DNA of 64,000 nt from Prostheceraeus crozeri (Eukaryota > Platyhelminthes > Polycladida > Euryleptidae): positions 682,001 to 746,000 of the forward strand of contig CAJQUW010007240.1 of assembly GCA_907163375.1 (NCBI GenBank), written 5' to 3'. A program made the translations under genes and the position numbers. Under the pieces are notes generated by a model. That model was not told the DNA's origin, ran no database searches, and worked only from the letters and a program-made list of their open reading frames with translations. This document shows positions 50,331 through 62,657 of the stretch, in pieces. Position 1 is the first letter of the stretch. Every line of letters starts with the position of its first letter.

Positions 50331-51164
50331 ATGGATAAAATTAGAGCTGATAATTTTAAAAGAATAAAACAATTAGAAGAGTTAATAAAACAAAGAAATA
50401 TTATGAAAGAAAATCATCTTCAACATAGAATGATAAAAGCTGGTATTCAATCTGATATGTTTGAAAAAATGCAGCAAACCGAGCAAGTAAAAACTGATTT
50501 TGAGAAAACTATGAAACCATTTAAAACTCTTGAAAAAGAACTTACAAATTATGATAAACAAATTGATATAACAGATCCAGAGCACAAAACTATATTAGAT
50601 GACTATGGATTACTAGAATCAAACATTAATAAGAAATTACCAAAATCTATGCAATTTGAACATTCTATCTCATTTATAGATGGAAAAACAATACCTAGAT
50701 TTTATCTCGGACAAAAAGAAATATTTCCACAACCTTTTCGAGGTATAATTTTTTCACCAGATAAATCTCCTTTTAATTTAGATAGAAATTTTGTTGATCT
50801 TTTAAGAGGAGCAGATTTTAATAATTATGCTGTAGAAGATCCCATAAAATATAAAGCTATGTTAGATAGAGTTAAAGCAGGAAAAACTCTTAAACGTTAT
50901 AGAGAATTAGAAAATTTATTATCAACGGGAGTTAAAGTAGGAAAAGGTTTTAAAACTGAAACAACTGTATTTTTACCAGATGATCCACAAGAATTACTAA
51001 ATAGATTAAATATTTTAATATCTGCAATAAAAGAAGGACATAATTCTAGTTTCAATGAAATTCATGCTATATTGAAAAGACTGTTAGAAAAGAAGATTCT
51101 AAATGAAGAGGATTATAAAAGTATAACGGGACATCGGAGATGTCTTCCAGGGCTTCGCCCGTAG
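50331..51164 (+). CDS. Element B: conserved Polinton protein copy
   Basis: Counterpart of 2008-2829, open over its full length, with its ATG at 50331 in TTTTAAAAATGG. It differs mainly in the KSLRRYKQ/KTLKRYRE stretch and by a few residues after VGKG. Its C-terminus is read into the double hairpin at 51130-51160 (ending RRCLPGLRP), so the hairpin sets the protein's end here, in a different way from element A. Confidence 0.65.
   Translation: MDKIRADNFKRIKQLEELIKQRNIMKENHLQHRMIKAGIQSDMFEKMQQTEQVKTDFEKTMKPFKTLEKELTNYDKQIDITDPEHKTILDDYGLLESNINKKLPKSMQFEHSISFIDGKTIPRFYLGQKEIFPQPFRGIIFSPDKSPFNLDRNFVDLLRGADFNNYAVEDPIKYKAMLDRVKAGKTLKRYRELENLLSTGVKVGKGFKTETTVFLPDDPQELLNRLNILISAIKEGHNSSFNEIHAILKRLLEKKILNEEDYKSITGHRRCLPGLRP
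51130..51160. repeat. Double hairpin at gene end, element B
   Basis: GACATC-GGA-GATGTC followed by GGGC-TTC-GCCC. It occupies the same site as 2819-2850 in element A, but with the loop of the first hairpin in the complementary sense. Confidence 0.75.
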
Positions 51165-51229
51165 CTGAAATATGTTGTTGTTTTTAATTTTTTTATAAAA
51201 GATATTTATTCAAAATTTTAACTAAAAAA

Positions 51230-52015
51230 TGTGTTCAGCGGATTTAGACAAAATTAATAATCATTTAGAAAATTTGACAGAGATTTTGGGTTCATCAAAA
51301 TTTAGTACGACGTTAAAAATTATAACAACTACTTCATCGCACACTTGTAATTTAGAACCCATTCTACATTTGGAACAAAATAAAATTATCAAATTGCATT
51401 GACTAGTTTCTCCACATTTAACACTATTCAAAACGTTATCAAAGATGTGAATGATCAATTTAGATATTCTACTGATAAAGGCAAAACATGGAAAATACTT
51501 ACTTTTCTTCCTGGTTCTTACGAAGTTGAATCAATATCAAATGAAATTAAGAGACACTTAGGTATACCATTTAAAGATAAGAAACAATTACATTTTGCAG
51601 TTGAACCGGCAGTTAATAAATTTTCTCTTACTTTAGACGAAAATCATCAAGTTGATTTTAATCATGATAGATCATTGTCAAAGCTATTAGGATTTAATAA
51701 ACAAACCTATAGTCAAGGTTATCATTTAGGTGAGAAGATTCCAAAAATAACTGAAGTAAATTCAATTGTTGTACATTGTGACATTATTGAAGGAGGATAT
51801 ATAAATGGTAAATTATCAAATCTAATATTCAGTTTTCCAGCTTTTACTGTACCCATTGGTTATAGATTAAATGTATTTCCACAAACATTAATATATTTCC
51901 CTATTACAAGAAAACTATTAACAACATTAACATAAAAATCACTGATGAGAAAGGACAAGAAATAAATTTTGGAGGTGAAGAGATTATGATAGATCTTTTG
52001 GTTCGGGAGGTATAA
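51230..52015 (+). pseudogene. Element B: penton-like protein copy
   Basis: Counterpart of 2965-3753. It is nearly identical in the long open middle (51399-51935). Broken, about two breaks. Confidence 0.75.
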
Positions 52016-52131
52016 ACTCCCGTTCGAGAGGTATAAACTCCCACGCGAAGCTAGAGAAGTTTAATTTTCTTCTTATTATTATTCTTCTTCTTTAAAAATA
52101 AAAAAATAAAAATAAAATTTTTTTATTAAAA

Positions 52132-52890
52132 AATGAGTGAAGTGTCCCCATTAAATAAAAAAAAACTCAAATTTAATCATCATCCAAATTTATCTAATAA
52201 AGTTTTGTCAGTTATTTGCGGAAGATCAGGATGTGGAAAAACGTATCTATTATTTAAAATTTGAACGACTCCAAATTTTTTGGATTATAACAATCTTATA
52301 ATTTATACAACAACAGCAGAACAACCCGTCTATCAATTTTTAAAATATGGATTTGAAAATAATCTTCAAAAAACAGCAATTGCTTCATTATTCAAAGAAT
52401 ATGAATAATATGAAGATGAAGAAGAAATAAGTTTGTGCTGTGAAGAAGCAGCAAAAAATAATCAGTTAGTTGAATCCAATAAAAATAAGCATATAAAGAT
52501 ACAATTAATAGATGATAGTGGTAATATGCAAGATCCTAGTAAACTAGATAAAACAATGAAGCATTGTGTAATTTTTGATAATTGTGTTAATGATAGAAAT
52601 CAGTCAGTTCAGAGAAATTATTTCACAAGAGGTAGACATAATAACTGTAGTGTTTTTTATTTAACACAAAGTATGTATTCATTAGACGGAAGTGTTATTA
52701 GAAAGAATGCAAATATATTTATACTATTTGAAATAAATGCAAGAAACTTAAATGATTTGTTAAGAGATTTATGCGTAAGAAATAAAGATGAATTTAAACA
52801 ATCGTGTAACAATGCTTGGTCAAAAGATTATGGCTTCATTACAATTAATATTGATAAAAAATTCATGATAGAGTTATAGAACATTTGTTT
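52132..52890 (+). pseudogene. Element B: packaging ATPase copy
   Basis: Counterpart of 3862-4629, with the Walker A region (GRSGCGKT) near 52220 and the region around the Walker B and sensor stretch in the open part 52433-52879. Broken, about three breaks. It converges with polB as in element A, but without the GC hairpins between the two genes. Confidence 0.8.
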
Positions 52891-54125
52891 ACCGAGTGAT
52901 AAAAATATACAAATATAGTGTTATAATATTTTATTCTTTTTATTTTATATATATTTATCAAATTTCTCTATCTTAGAAATTAGAAAATTAAAAAGGTAAA
53001 GTAGTTATTCCATCAGGTAAAATTTTTCTTTTATCATCAAATGGATCTAATGCTAATTTATGTTCTTCTTTTAATTACATTTTATGTTTCTTTGAATTAA
53101 GTCTATAATTACATGCTGTTTTTATTTCATTATTAAATAATACATTTTTATAATCTTGAAATGTTATTTGATTAGCCACTGATGCCTTTGAAATTCCTTT
53201 TAATGTTTTATGTGTTTTAATATTATTAGTTGTATTATAACAATAACATTTAGATTTTAAAAATATAGCTTCTGTTATGAAATCTTCATTTCCTTCTAGT
53301 TCATCTTTTACTTTACATAAATCAGAAGGATGAGTGATATCTTTTATTTTATTAATTTCTTCATCAAGTGAAGAATTATACGGTATTGTTAATTCTAAGA
53401 AAACAGAATCGGTATCTGTAAAGTGCAATTTATAGTTTTTGCCATAAGCAGGTGCTAAATAATCATATATAAATCTATACATAAATAGTTTAGCTAATTC
53501 TAATATAGTGAATCCAATAAAATAAAACTTGTCATGTTTTACGCTAATTCGACGTAAATGTACAGCACATAGTTCATCACTAAATCTAGTAGTTCTTTTA
53601 TATGTAGGTTTCCTTGTTAAATTTTGAAACCTATCTCTATCATAAACTATTTCAATATTTTGTCTATTACGCACATTTTCTAAAGTCTTACCATAAAATG
53701 CATTATTCATTGATTTGAAGAACATGTTTCCAAAATCATCTTTATTTCTTTTAGCTATTTTACGTTTTTCAATATTGAACTCTATATAATTTTTCAACCA
53801 CCTAGATTTTCTATACACTAGTTTCCGGTGAATTTTTAAAAGAATCATTCCATTTTCTAAATACCAATCTAGCATTCTTCCTTCAACAACATACTTTCCT
53901 TTATTGCTTTGTGTTAACATAAGGTTTTTTGTTGGTCTGTATTTCTTAGGAATTAAAGATTTTTGATAATCTGTAAAATCTTCTATATTGGGAATTTTTT
54001 TTGTTTTCGGGACAGAAAGGAAAATATTTTGTTTTATCTTTTATTTCATCAGGGTATACTAAATCAACTTCATATATATAACCATGATTATAATTTCCAT
54101 CATATGTTTTTTGATAATCAAGAAC

Positions 54126-54156
54126 GGGCGAAGCCCTAGTAGACATCTCTGATGTC
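54126..54156. repeat. Double hairpin inside polB, absent from element A
   Basis: GGGC-GAA-GCCC and GACATC-TCT-GATGTC. The sequence on both sides (TAATCAAGA and ATATTACACC) is continuous in element A at about 5892. The insertion is 39 bases, thirteen codons, and keeps the frame. Confidence 0.85.
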
Positions 54157-54512
54157 GTACGAATATTACACCATTCCATCTCACCTGTTGGTAATTCTTG
54201 TATCATGGAAGAAGAATATAAGCTATTAAAATCATAATATAACAAATAGTTTTCTCTCATGATTTCATCAACTGCTGCTTGACTAACTTCATTTGATATA
54301 AGTCCTTCTATATTTTGATTAAACAATTTTATAAACTGATCACTTTCTTCTGGAGATAAAGGTTTCATTATTCCATAATCATCAGGATTTACTTTTTTAT
54401 TATAACACTTAATATATCTATTACCTAAAACTGATGAAACTCCACCTCTAATTCCAGATTCAAAAAATAATAATTTATCATATGTATTTTCTTTATAATG
54501 TTTGAGTTTAAC

Positions 54513-54537
54513 GGACTTTGTCCTAGAGCCATCGGCT
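54513..54537. repeat. Hairpin pair inside polB, absent from element A
   Basis: GGAC-TTT-GTCC followed by GAGCC-ATC-GGCTT. The surrounding coding sequence (LKHT and VKLKHYKEN) is continuous in element A at about 6250. The inserted length keeps the frame. Confidence 0.75.
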
Positions 54538-57083
54538 TGAACACCAGTATGTTTTAATCCTGCTAGCCATGTTAAACCTGGTGTAGAATAACAATAACAT
54601 GGATCTATTCCGTAATATTCTAAACACATATCACGAAAGTTTTCGAAAAGATCAGCTAGTATTAACACATCTATCTGAAGATATTTCATTGTATAATCAT
54701 ACATTGTTTTACAATTTAACTCTCTCCAATTCTTTTCAGCTTCTGCATAGTCTTCTTCAGATAATTGTGATTGTTTTAATGTTGATTTAAATTTATTTAT
54801 TGGAGGAAGTTTTTTGTTCTTTGATTATTTCATTTATTCTATTTATATCTCCAGTTATATATTCATACGGAAATATTCCTTTTAAAGGTTTTAAATTATA
54901 TTTATTTAATATTTTACATTGCTCAGGTTTCAAAGTTTTTCCCATAACATCTAATGAATAAGGAGTAAAAAATCTAAATGTATCTAAAATTCTAATACAA
55001 CCTAATTGCATTGAAAAATATTCTTCTTCTGTTTTACATAGTACATTTATTTGTTGTTGTTGTAATTTTTCAGATGAAAATAAATCTTTCATTACTAGAT
55101 GGAAATCATATTTAGAACCATTGTAGAAATATAAAGGAACAAAGTTATATTTAAATTTATTAGCATTAAGATTACAAGAATTATGTGCTGCACCTCTATA
55201 TAATCCATTTAGATGATCATGATCTTTTACTTTGACGGCAGAGCCGTCGCTTCGCTTATCATTACCCAATTCTTTTCCACAGTAAAAACATTTTGTTTCA
55301 TTAATAAAATTTAATTTTTCTTCTTCTGTTAATGGAAGCATTGGTATATTTGTTTCAAGCAATTGTGAAAAATAGTTTTGTAATTCTTCTACTTTCTTTG
55401 TAAACATTTCTGAACTATCTTCACCATAGTATTGATAATATTCTGATTTAAATAATTCAGGATAATTTGAATGAATGTACATTCCCCAACATAATGGTTT
55501 TTGTTCAAATAAATATTTTTCTTTACTTTGTTCAGGTGCACTGTTTTCATATTTACAATTATCAGAATTTTGTGTCATATTAACATTATATGCTTCAAAA
55601 TCACAATAAATAGTAAAGGGTACTTTATTTTTAAAATACCATTTATTATATTCTAAATAATCATCTTTTGGAAATGTGTTTCTGACTGCTTCATTTTGTT
55701 GACAATTCTCCAAATGTCTATTCATTTCTTCTAAAGTTCTAAAACTTGTCATACATTGAAGACTAGGGAAATTTGTATTATCTGAAGTTTTTGTAAATAT
55801 AGAAACATCTTTACACAATATAAAATGACCCTGATAATATAATATATTCGCTTGTGCTGGTTGCTTTGTTTGTTTTAATTTTTCAAATTTGTCTTTATAT
55901 ATTTCATGTGTTTCATCAATTTCTTTTGTAAGATTAAATGTATTTCGATGAAAATTTTGATTTAATATTTGTAGCTGATAAATATATTCTTGATCATATT
56001 GTTCTTTATATTGCTGTTGACATTTTTTTAAGCATTCACTTATTTTTTGATTCGTTTCATTTTCTTCATTATTTAATTCTTTATTGTCTTTATTTAATTT
56101 TTGTATCGTTTCTATCTTATTTTGATATTTATGGCCATATTCTTGTACTAATATTTTTGTTTGTTGTTGATAATCTGTTTTACATTTTTGTAAAATTTCA
56201 TGCAAATTTTGTATGTTTTGTTGATATTCTAAAGATAAAGATGAATAATCGGAATCATAATCATAATTATAATTACGTCCTTTATAATTATTATGATTAA
56301 TCATTATTGGTGATAATGTTTTTATAATTTCAAATTTTTCAGTACATATTATATTTCCTTGGTAAAAAATATTATGATGCATGTAATTTCCTCTATCATT
56401 ATAAACTATTTCTGATTGACATAAATTTTTATTATTCAAATAAAATTTTTTTGAATCTGAGTAGAATGGAGTAATATTACCAATAGAAACATAATTCACA
56501 TTTAATTCAAAAACATTTACTTCTATTAAATTTTTATTCTTTTTGTGAAACTTTATTAACCTATTATAATCATATGGAAATTCATCTAAGCCATCAGAGA
56601 GATCAAATTCCTTTATATATTCTTCTTTATTGTAATGACTTAGTCTTTCTTTATGATATTTTGCAGGATGTAAATGTGCTATAATACTCCACAGAAAACA
56701 ATAATCATCTTCATTTTTTATGTTGATTATTTGTGGTGAACTGAAAGGTAATGGAACATAACTGCCACCAGTATTATTTTTATATTTATCAATTACTATT
56801 TTCTTAGATAGTATTTTAACAAATCTCCAACCAGATTCACGTAACTGGGCTTCAATTCTAATTTAAGTATCATTTGTTCAAATATGGGTTGTATATCATT
56901 TACATTATGAATTTCTTGTGAATTTGTAAAATGTCCTTGTATTATTTCCTCAGGAATTCCATCAGGTCCATTTTTTGTATAAAGTACTTCTACATTCATA
57001 TAACATTTGAAAGATTTCTTAAATATATTATAAAAGTTGGATAGAATATCAGAAAAAGTTTCATCGGTTTCATTATGTTCAAC

Positions 57084-57268
57084 GGGCGAAGCCCTGGAAG
57101 ACATCTCCGATGTCCCGTGTACCGATTCATTAAATAAATATTTTATATCTGTTACGGCTTCATCGGTTTTTTTAGTTTCATCAAATTCATCTATTTCGTT
57201 AAATTCATCAGTATCGCTAAATAAATATCTTCCATCTGGTGTGGGCGAAGCCCTAGAACCTTCGGTTC
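57084..57268. repeat. Two double hairpins in polB N-terminal part, element B
   Basis: 57084-57114: GGGC-GAA-GCCC with GACATC-TCC-GATGTC. 57243-57268: GGGC-GAA-GCCC with GAACC-TTC-GGTTC. In element A the equivalent positions hold the same first hairpin, but the second hairpin type is exchanged between the two sites. Confidence 0.8.
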
Positions 57269-57679
57269 GTACATTTTCATCTTCACTATTAAAAACTTTT
57301 TTATATTCTGAATGTGAATAATCATCAAATATTTTTTTAACTTTTATATCAGTAGGCAATGTTTCTAGATAGTTTTTATAATTATTTAATTTTAATATAT
57401 TTCCTTCATCAACTCGATCTACATTTTGTAAATGCATTTTACTATTTAAATGAGATTGATAACATCTTTTTGTTTGCAACTTTTTTTTACATAAGACACA
57501 ATAAAACTTGGTATTTTTCATTTTTTTATTTTTTAAAGAAAAAATATGTGTTTTAATTTTAGATATAAGCATTCTAATATCAAGGTCTTGAGAGTTATTA
57601 TATATTATTATATATTTCACGTTCTCAAGTTATTTTATTTTCTTTATCACATTAAGTTTTATAACATTAAGTTTTATCA

Positions 57680-59090
57680 TATTAAGTTTTATCATATAAC
57701 GTTTTATCAAAAGATAATTTAAATTTATTTTCACTAACTATTGATTCTTCATCATCATCAATTGATTCTTCATCATCATCATAAATTGATTCTTCAACAT
57801 CATAAATTACACTTTTTGGTATAGGATGCCATTCCCTGATAGGATACCATTCCCTGATAGGAATATCTAATTCCAAATTATATTTATTATTTGATAATAA
57901 TATAATAGAGAAAAGTATTGGTCTTTGATCTCTTTTGGAAAATTTAATAACACCACCATAATCTGAATCACTTTTAGTTTTTATTAAAGATGATAAAATT
58001 TTAAATTGATTAGATGTAAATCCTAATTTAAATTTTGTAGACCCAACACATAGTTGTCTAACAGTATCTTCAACTATACCACATTATTATTTTCAATTGT
58101 AAGAAAATGAAATTTAGATAAATTTTGATTATATGTAGTATTAATATCATGTACATCAGTATGAGATATAAATTTTTCTTCACTTAAATTTTTATAATTA
58201 CTAATATTTTTATAATCTTTTTTACCATTTACACCTTTTTCAGATGTTTCAGAATCATCACTTATATTATTATCCTCTATATTATTATCATTATTATTAT
58301 TATAAGATTCTTTAAAATTATTATTATTGGATTCTTTAAGATCGGGCAAAGCCCTAGAACCTTCGGTTCGTTTATTATGATTATGATTATGGTCATTGTT
58401 AATAGTATAAGGTGTTGTTCACATATAAATTTTCTCTTGTTGAGCTAAACCATTTATGTAAGATTTTAACAAATTAATATTTAAGTTTGAATATAATCCT
58501 ATATATGTATCATCATCATATCTTTGCGGCATTTCTAATGTTTCTTGTTTATAAATTGTGTCTCTATAATATACTTGACATAATAATTCTTCGTTATGTT
58601 TTTTACTCTTTATATGAATATTATATTGGTTTTGTTCATCAACAAATAATCTTATTTTTTCTTTGGAAAATGATTTTAATTTTTTAACTAATTCTCTAAT
58701 ATTGATATAATTGATAATTTTAGTTTCTATCCAATCAGTATTACTAATTGGTAAAACTGCTCTAATAAAACCATAAACATTATTATGACCAATAATAACA
58801 ATATTTTCTTTATTTAATTCTACATACGCAACATCATTATACATACTTACTATATCCATAAATTTAATAAATGGGTCCCCCGGGAAAAATACAATAATTA
58901 GTTTCTATAGAAGGTAAACCTTTAGTCTGTTCTCTAAATATTTCTGCTTATAATTCGAATAAAAGATTTACATCTATGCATGGATTATTATTATTATCAA
59001 AACATTTATTTTCAAATCCCGTTGATCTCGTCGAATAAGAAGAACAGGATGATGCGGACGAATATAATTTTTTAAATTTGCTTTATCCAT
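57680..59090 (-). pseudogene. Element B: clamp-like protein copy
   Basis: Counterpart of 9687-10976, including the DVAYVELNKENIVIIGHNN domain (58419-58859) and the acidic repeat tail. It has extra Asn-rich residues and an added segment (near 58130-58190) that element A lacks. Broken, about four breaks. It carries the same in-frame double hairpin (58344-58369) as element A. Confidence 0.65.
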
Positions 59091-59159
59091 TTTTTTATTT
59101 TTATTAGAAAAAAAATTTTTCTCATTATATAAAAAAATTACTTTTTTATTGTTTTAAAA

Positions 59160-60049
59160 ATGATGTTACCAAATGTTAGTGGAGGTGCATATATCCCGAA
59201 TAATCGTGAATCAGAAATAGAAATAGAAAATTATATCATGAAAACTGGAGACGTTTTATCTGGTCCATTGCATCTTTCTATTCTTCCGTAACAAAATACA
59301 GAGTTAACAAATAAACAATATGTTGATACACAAATCAATGACTTAAAAGAAAAATATATAAACGATGTTTTGATTCCACTGATGAATGAATTAAAGTTGC
59401 TTAAACTTAATGACAAATCATTAAACGAAAAATTATTAAAACTTGATAAAAAGGATAGAGAGCTAGAAGCAGATATAGCAAAACTTTTTAAAAAAGATTT
59501 CTGAACAATTAAAAATTTTAATATTACTTTCTATAAAGTTAAAATCTGCTGTCATTAAAAATAAACAACAGATAAAATTATTGAAAGAACAATTAGAAGA
59601 TGAAATAGAAAAACTTCCTGAAAGAATTAAAAAAAATTTAAAGCAGTTACGAACTACATTCCAAAAAAAGTGTTAATGAATTAAGTTCTAAAATTACTCA
59701 ACAATTGAAAAAGATGAATAGAATATTAAATGAAGTAAACTCGCTTAATCAAAAAGTTGATAAAATGAAAACTCTTAAAATCAATTTAGAAAATGAATTA
59801 AAGAAAAATGTACAAGAAAACTCAAAAGAAAATAAAGAACAGTTAGATGCTGTTAAAAGACAACTAGATGTTCTTAAAATTAAGTTAAATGCTCTTAAAA
59901 TGGTGTTGAAGATGAATCAGCAAAAAATGCAAGTTAATAGAAAAGAAATTAAAGTACATCACACGCTGCTTGACGCAATAGATAAAGTGCAACGGAAAAA
60001 TAATAAAGTTATCACGAAGTTGTTGGACATTCACACACGTAAATCTTAA
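59160..60049 (+). pseudogene. Element B: fibre-like coiled-coil copy
   Basis: Counterpart of 11111-11998; ATG at 59160. The TGDVLSGPLHLS block and the coiled-coil shaft are recognisable. Broken, about three breaks. The hairpin array that follows this gene in element A is absent, leaving only about 40 bases to the next gene. Confidence 0.75.
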
Positions 60050-60089
60050 CGTAAATATTTTACCCAAAAGTCAAATTTAATCTTAAAAA

Positions 60090-60590
60090 ATGCCTATAAT
60101 TTATAAACACAATCTTAAACATTTTGCTTCAAATCAAAAAATTGCTCATGAACCATCTATGAAGTCTGTTTACCATTATGACAGTGTGGAAACAATTCAA
60201 AAAGAAAGGGCCGGTATATTTTCTGGTATTGGAAGTATCGTTAACTTAATTAAAAATAATAAAGATTTGATTACATCTGCTGCAAAAGGAGCAGCTGCTA
60301 TAGGTAGTACAGCTAGTGCAATATCAAATGCTGTTAAGTCTCAAAACGAATTAAAACAACTAGAAGCTATTCGTAAACTTAGGAATGATTCTGAAGAGCT
60401 AAAAAAATTAAAAAAACTTTCAGACGAAACAAAAAACAAAATTGCTAACATAGCTGTGGGGGTGAAACCTTGAGGAGCGGAGCTCCGTCTGATAGTAAAC
60501 ATAATGAAAATAAAAATAATGAAAAAACAATTGCAGAAATAAGAGGCAATGGTGTTAACAGCGGAGCTGGTCTAGCAAAATTCTAAAATT
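60090..60590 (+). pseudogene. Element B: small virion-type protein copy
   Basis: Counterpart of 12193-12708. It lacks the hairpin-bearing stretch that adds about 15 residues in element A before the hydrophobic core, but keeps the GGAGC-GGA-GCTCC hairpin at 60474-60486. Broken, about one break. Confidence 0.65.
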
Positions 60591-60695
60591 ATATTTTAGT
60601 AAAATTTTTTTAGTAAAATTTTTTTAGGAAAATTTTTTTAGTAAAATTTTGTCTGGGTGTGAGAAAAACAAAAAGTCAAATTATTTTTTATGAAA

Positions 60696-62030
60696 ATGTC
60701 TTCGCTTATCGAAAATAAATTTAGATTAGACGATCCTCCGTTCGTCAGTTACAATCAAAAAAAGAATGACTATATAAGAATTGCTATGAATCCCGGATCT
60801 TCCAGTAGAGTAAATACTGGAGGATATTTAATCTTTGAAGTTGATAATCAGCAAAGTTATTTATATTTACCCGATTCATTTTTACACTGTGAATATTCTT
60901 TATATAGTGATGCCAATTTTACAACACCATTACCAAATACCGATAATATTGCATTAGAGAATAATTTATTTCCAAGATTATTTACACAAATGCGTTTAGA
61001 TGTTGCAACTCAAAATATAGAAACAATAAGTGATTCTCCAGGTGTAATTGATACAATGCTTAGATTTGTAACAATTGGTGAAAATAATAAAAAGCATGAG
61101 ATCGAGTGTTGGTTTCCTGATACTAATGATGGTATAATTGTTGATGATTTAACTCACGCTGGAACAGATGCAGCAGGAATTGCGAAAGATGTAGAAAATA
61201 TTGCAAAACATTTAAATAAAACAAATAATGATGCATATAAAGAAAGACGTAAATTTAACAAGAAAAGTAAACAGACAGTTAATTGGTCATTGTCTCCATT
61301 ATTCGGATATTTAGATTATGATAATATATCATATCAATTAAAATTTAAATTAATAATTCATCGTACAGCAAATAATGAATTAATCTTTTTTGGTAAGACT
61401 GGAAAAAAAGCATATTTAAAAATTGATAGACTTGAATGGTGGATTAAGCATATTACTCCTAGTTTAGAGGTTGAAACAGCTATTGCAAAAAGATTAAATA
61501 CTAGCAATCCAATTCCAGTAAATTTTCTAAAGCGTACTGCTAGTTCAGTAACTTTTTCCGAACAAAGATTTAACAAGCATTTTACTAGAACTTCGAATAC
61601 TCCAAGATATTTATTACTAACTTTTCAAAGAAATAATTCTCCAAGTTTTGATAAGAACAGCAATCTCTTCCATATTAATACAATTCGAAGTTTACAAGTT
61701 TCATTAAATCAAACCCGATATCCAATTGATCCATTAAGATTCGATGATACCAATAATCAATTTATGGAAGGATATGATGGTTATAGAAATCTTTGTATAG
61801 AATTTGGAGTTGAACCACAATTAACTCCTGGAGATTGGAGACATTTATATCCTGTTTTTTGTTTCGATTTAAGTGCACAATCTGAAGATATTATCAAGAC
61901 TGGTTGTGATGTAACAATTACTATTGAAAAGAAAGATTCCACAACTTCATTGATGGCTTATGGTTTATTGCTAGAAGATGTAAAATATTCTATTGAAATT
62001 CTTAATGGAAAGATGGTTAGGATAAGTTAA
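60696..62030 (+). CDS. Element B: major capsid protein copy
   Basis: Counterpart of 12802-14136, open over the full 444 residues. ATG at 60696 is preferred to the in-frame 60690 because it matches the element A start. The differences are scattered substitutions (for example GDLIFEV versus GYLIFEV), and no length change is seen. It is one of the few B genes with no visible damage. Confidence 0.65.
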   Translation: MSSLIENKFRLDDPPFVSYNQKKNDYIRIAMNPGSSSRVNTGGYLIFEVDNQQSYLYLPDSFLHCEYSLYSDANFTTPLPNTDNIALENNLFPRLFTQMRLDVATQNIETISDSPGVIDTMLRFVTIGENNKKHEIECWFPDTNDGIIVDDLTHAGTDAAGIAKDVENIAKHLNKTNNDAYKERRKFNKKSKQTVNWSLSPLFGYLDYDNISYQLKFKLIIHRTANNELIFFGKTGKKAYLKIDRLEWWIKHITPSLEVETAIAKRLNTSNPIPVNFLKRTASSVTFSEQRFNKHFTRTSNTPRYLLLTFQRNNSPSFDKNSNLFHINTIRSLQVSLNQTRYPIDPLRFDDTNNQFMEGYDGYRNLCIEFGVEPQLTPGDWRHLYPVFCFDLSAQSEDIIKTGCDVTITIEKKDSTTSLMAYGLLLEDVKYSIEILNGKMVRIS

Positions 62031-62168
62031 TTAAAATTTTTGGTAACTTAACATTTTTTGATAACTAGAATAGATTAAAAATTCTTAACTTAAAATTTTT
62101 TGATAACTAAAATAGATAAAAATTTTTGATAACTTAAAAATTCTTAACTTAAAATGTTTTTATTAAGA

Positions 62169-62654
62169 ATGTCGCAAGCGAAAAGTAATAATAATAATAA
62201 AACTGTTGAATTAAAATTACGTAATATTGTTGACAAAAATACCCCTAAAACTATTACTATTAATAAAAAAAAGTATTACATAAGTAAACCAATGATAGAG
62301 AATATTCAATTACAAGAAGAAAAGAATGGCGGGATTCTCCCATTAATTCCACTAATAATAGGTGGCATAGCAGCTGCAGGAAGTGTTGCAGGTGGGACAG
62401 CTGGTATTGTCCAAGCAGTAAATAAAAATAAATCAGAGAAGGCAGCATTAGAAGAACAAAAACGTCATAATAGAGAGTTAGAGAAAGTTGCTAGGGGAGA
62501 AGGAATAGTAGAGAATTTTATTAGTAAATTAAAATTAGTTGATGAAGGAAAACGAGTTCTTAAAAATATTCTCCACAATGTTGATGATTTAATTGAAATT
62601 AAAGAAACTAAAGATGGTTCTGGAATATATCTAAGTCCTAGTATGATAAGGTAA
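62169..62654 (+). CDS. Element B: small basic glycine-rich-segment protein copy
   Basis: Counterpart of 14369-14854, open and with the same 161-residue length from the ATG at 62169; an in-frame ATG at 62154 is less likely. It has the same GGILPLIPLIIGGIAAAGSV segment with a single change. Confidence 0.6.
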   Translation: MSQAKSNNNNKTVELKLRNIVDKNTPKTITINKKKYYISKPMIENIQLQEEKNGGILPLIPLIIGGIAAAGSVAGGTAGIVQAVNKNKSEKAALEEQKRHNRELEKVARGEGIVENFISKLKLVDEGKRVLKNILHNVDDLIEIKETKDGSGIYLSPSMIR

Positions 62655-62657
62655 TAA

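Larger units (their letters stand above)
53000..57521 (-). pseudogene. polB: Element B: polB copy
   Basis: Counterpart of 4778-9455, starting from an ATG at 57521 with the finger CVLCKKKLQTKRCYQSH. All main blocks are recognisable (IYCDFEAY, YYDFNSLYSS, NNAFYGKTLENV, FTDTDS). Broken, about five breaks. Compared with element A it has extra in-frame hairpin insertions at 54126-54156 and 54513-54537 and lacks those at 7362-7444 and 7925-7950 of A. A GC-rich GACGGCAGAGCCGTCGCTTC stretch replaces A's sequence near 55234. Confidence 0.8.
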
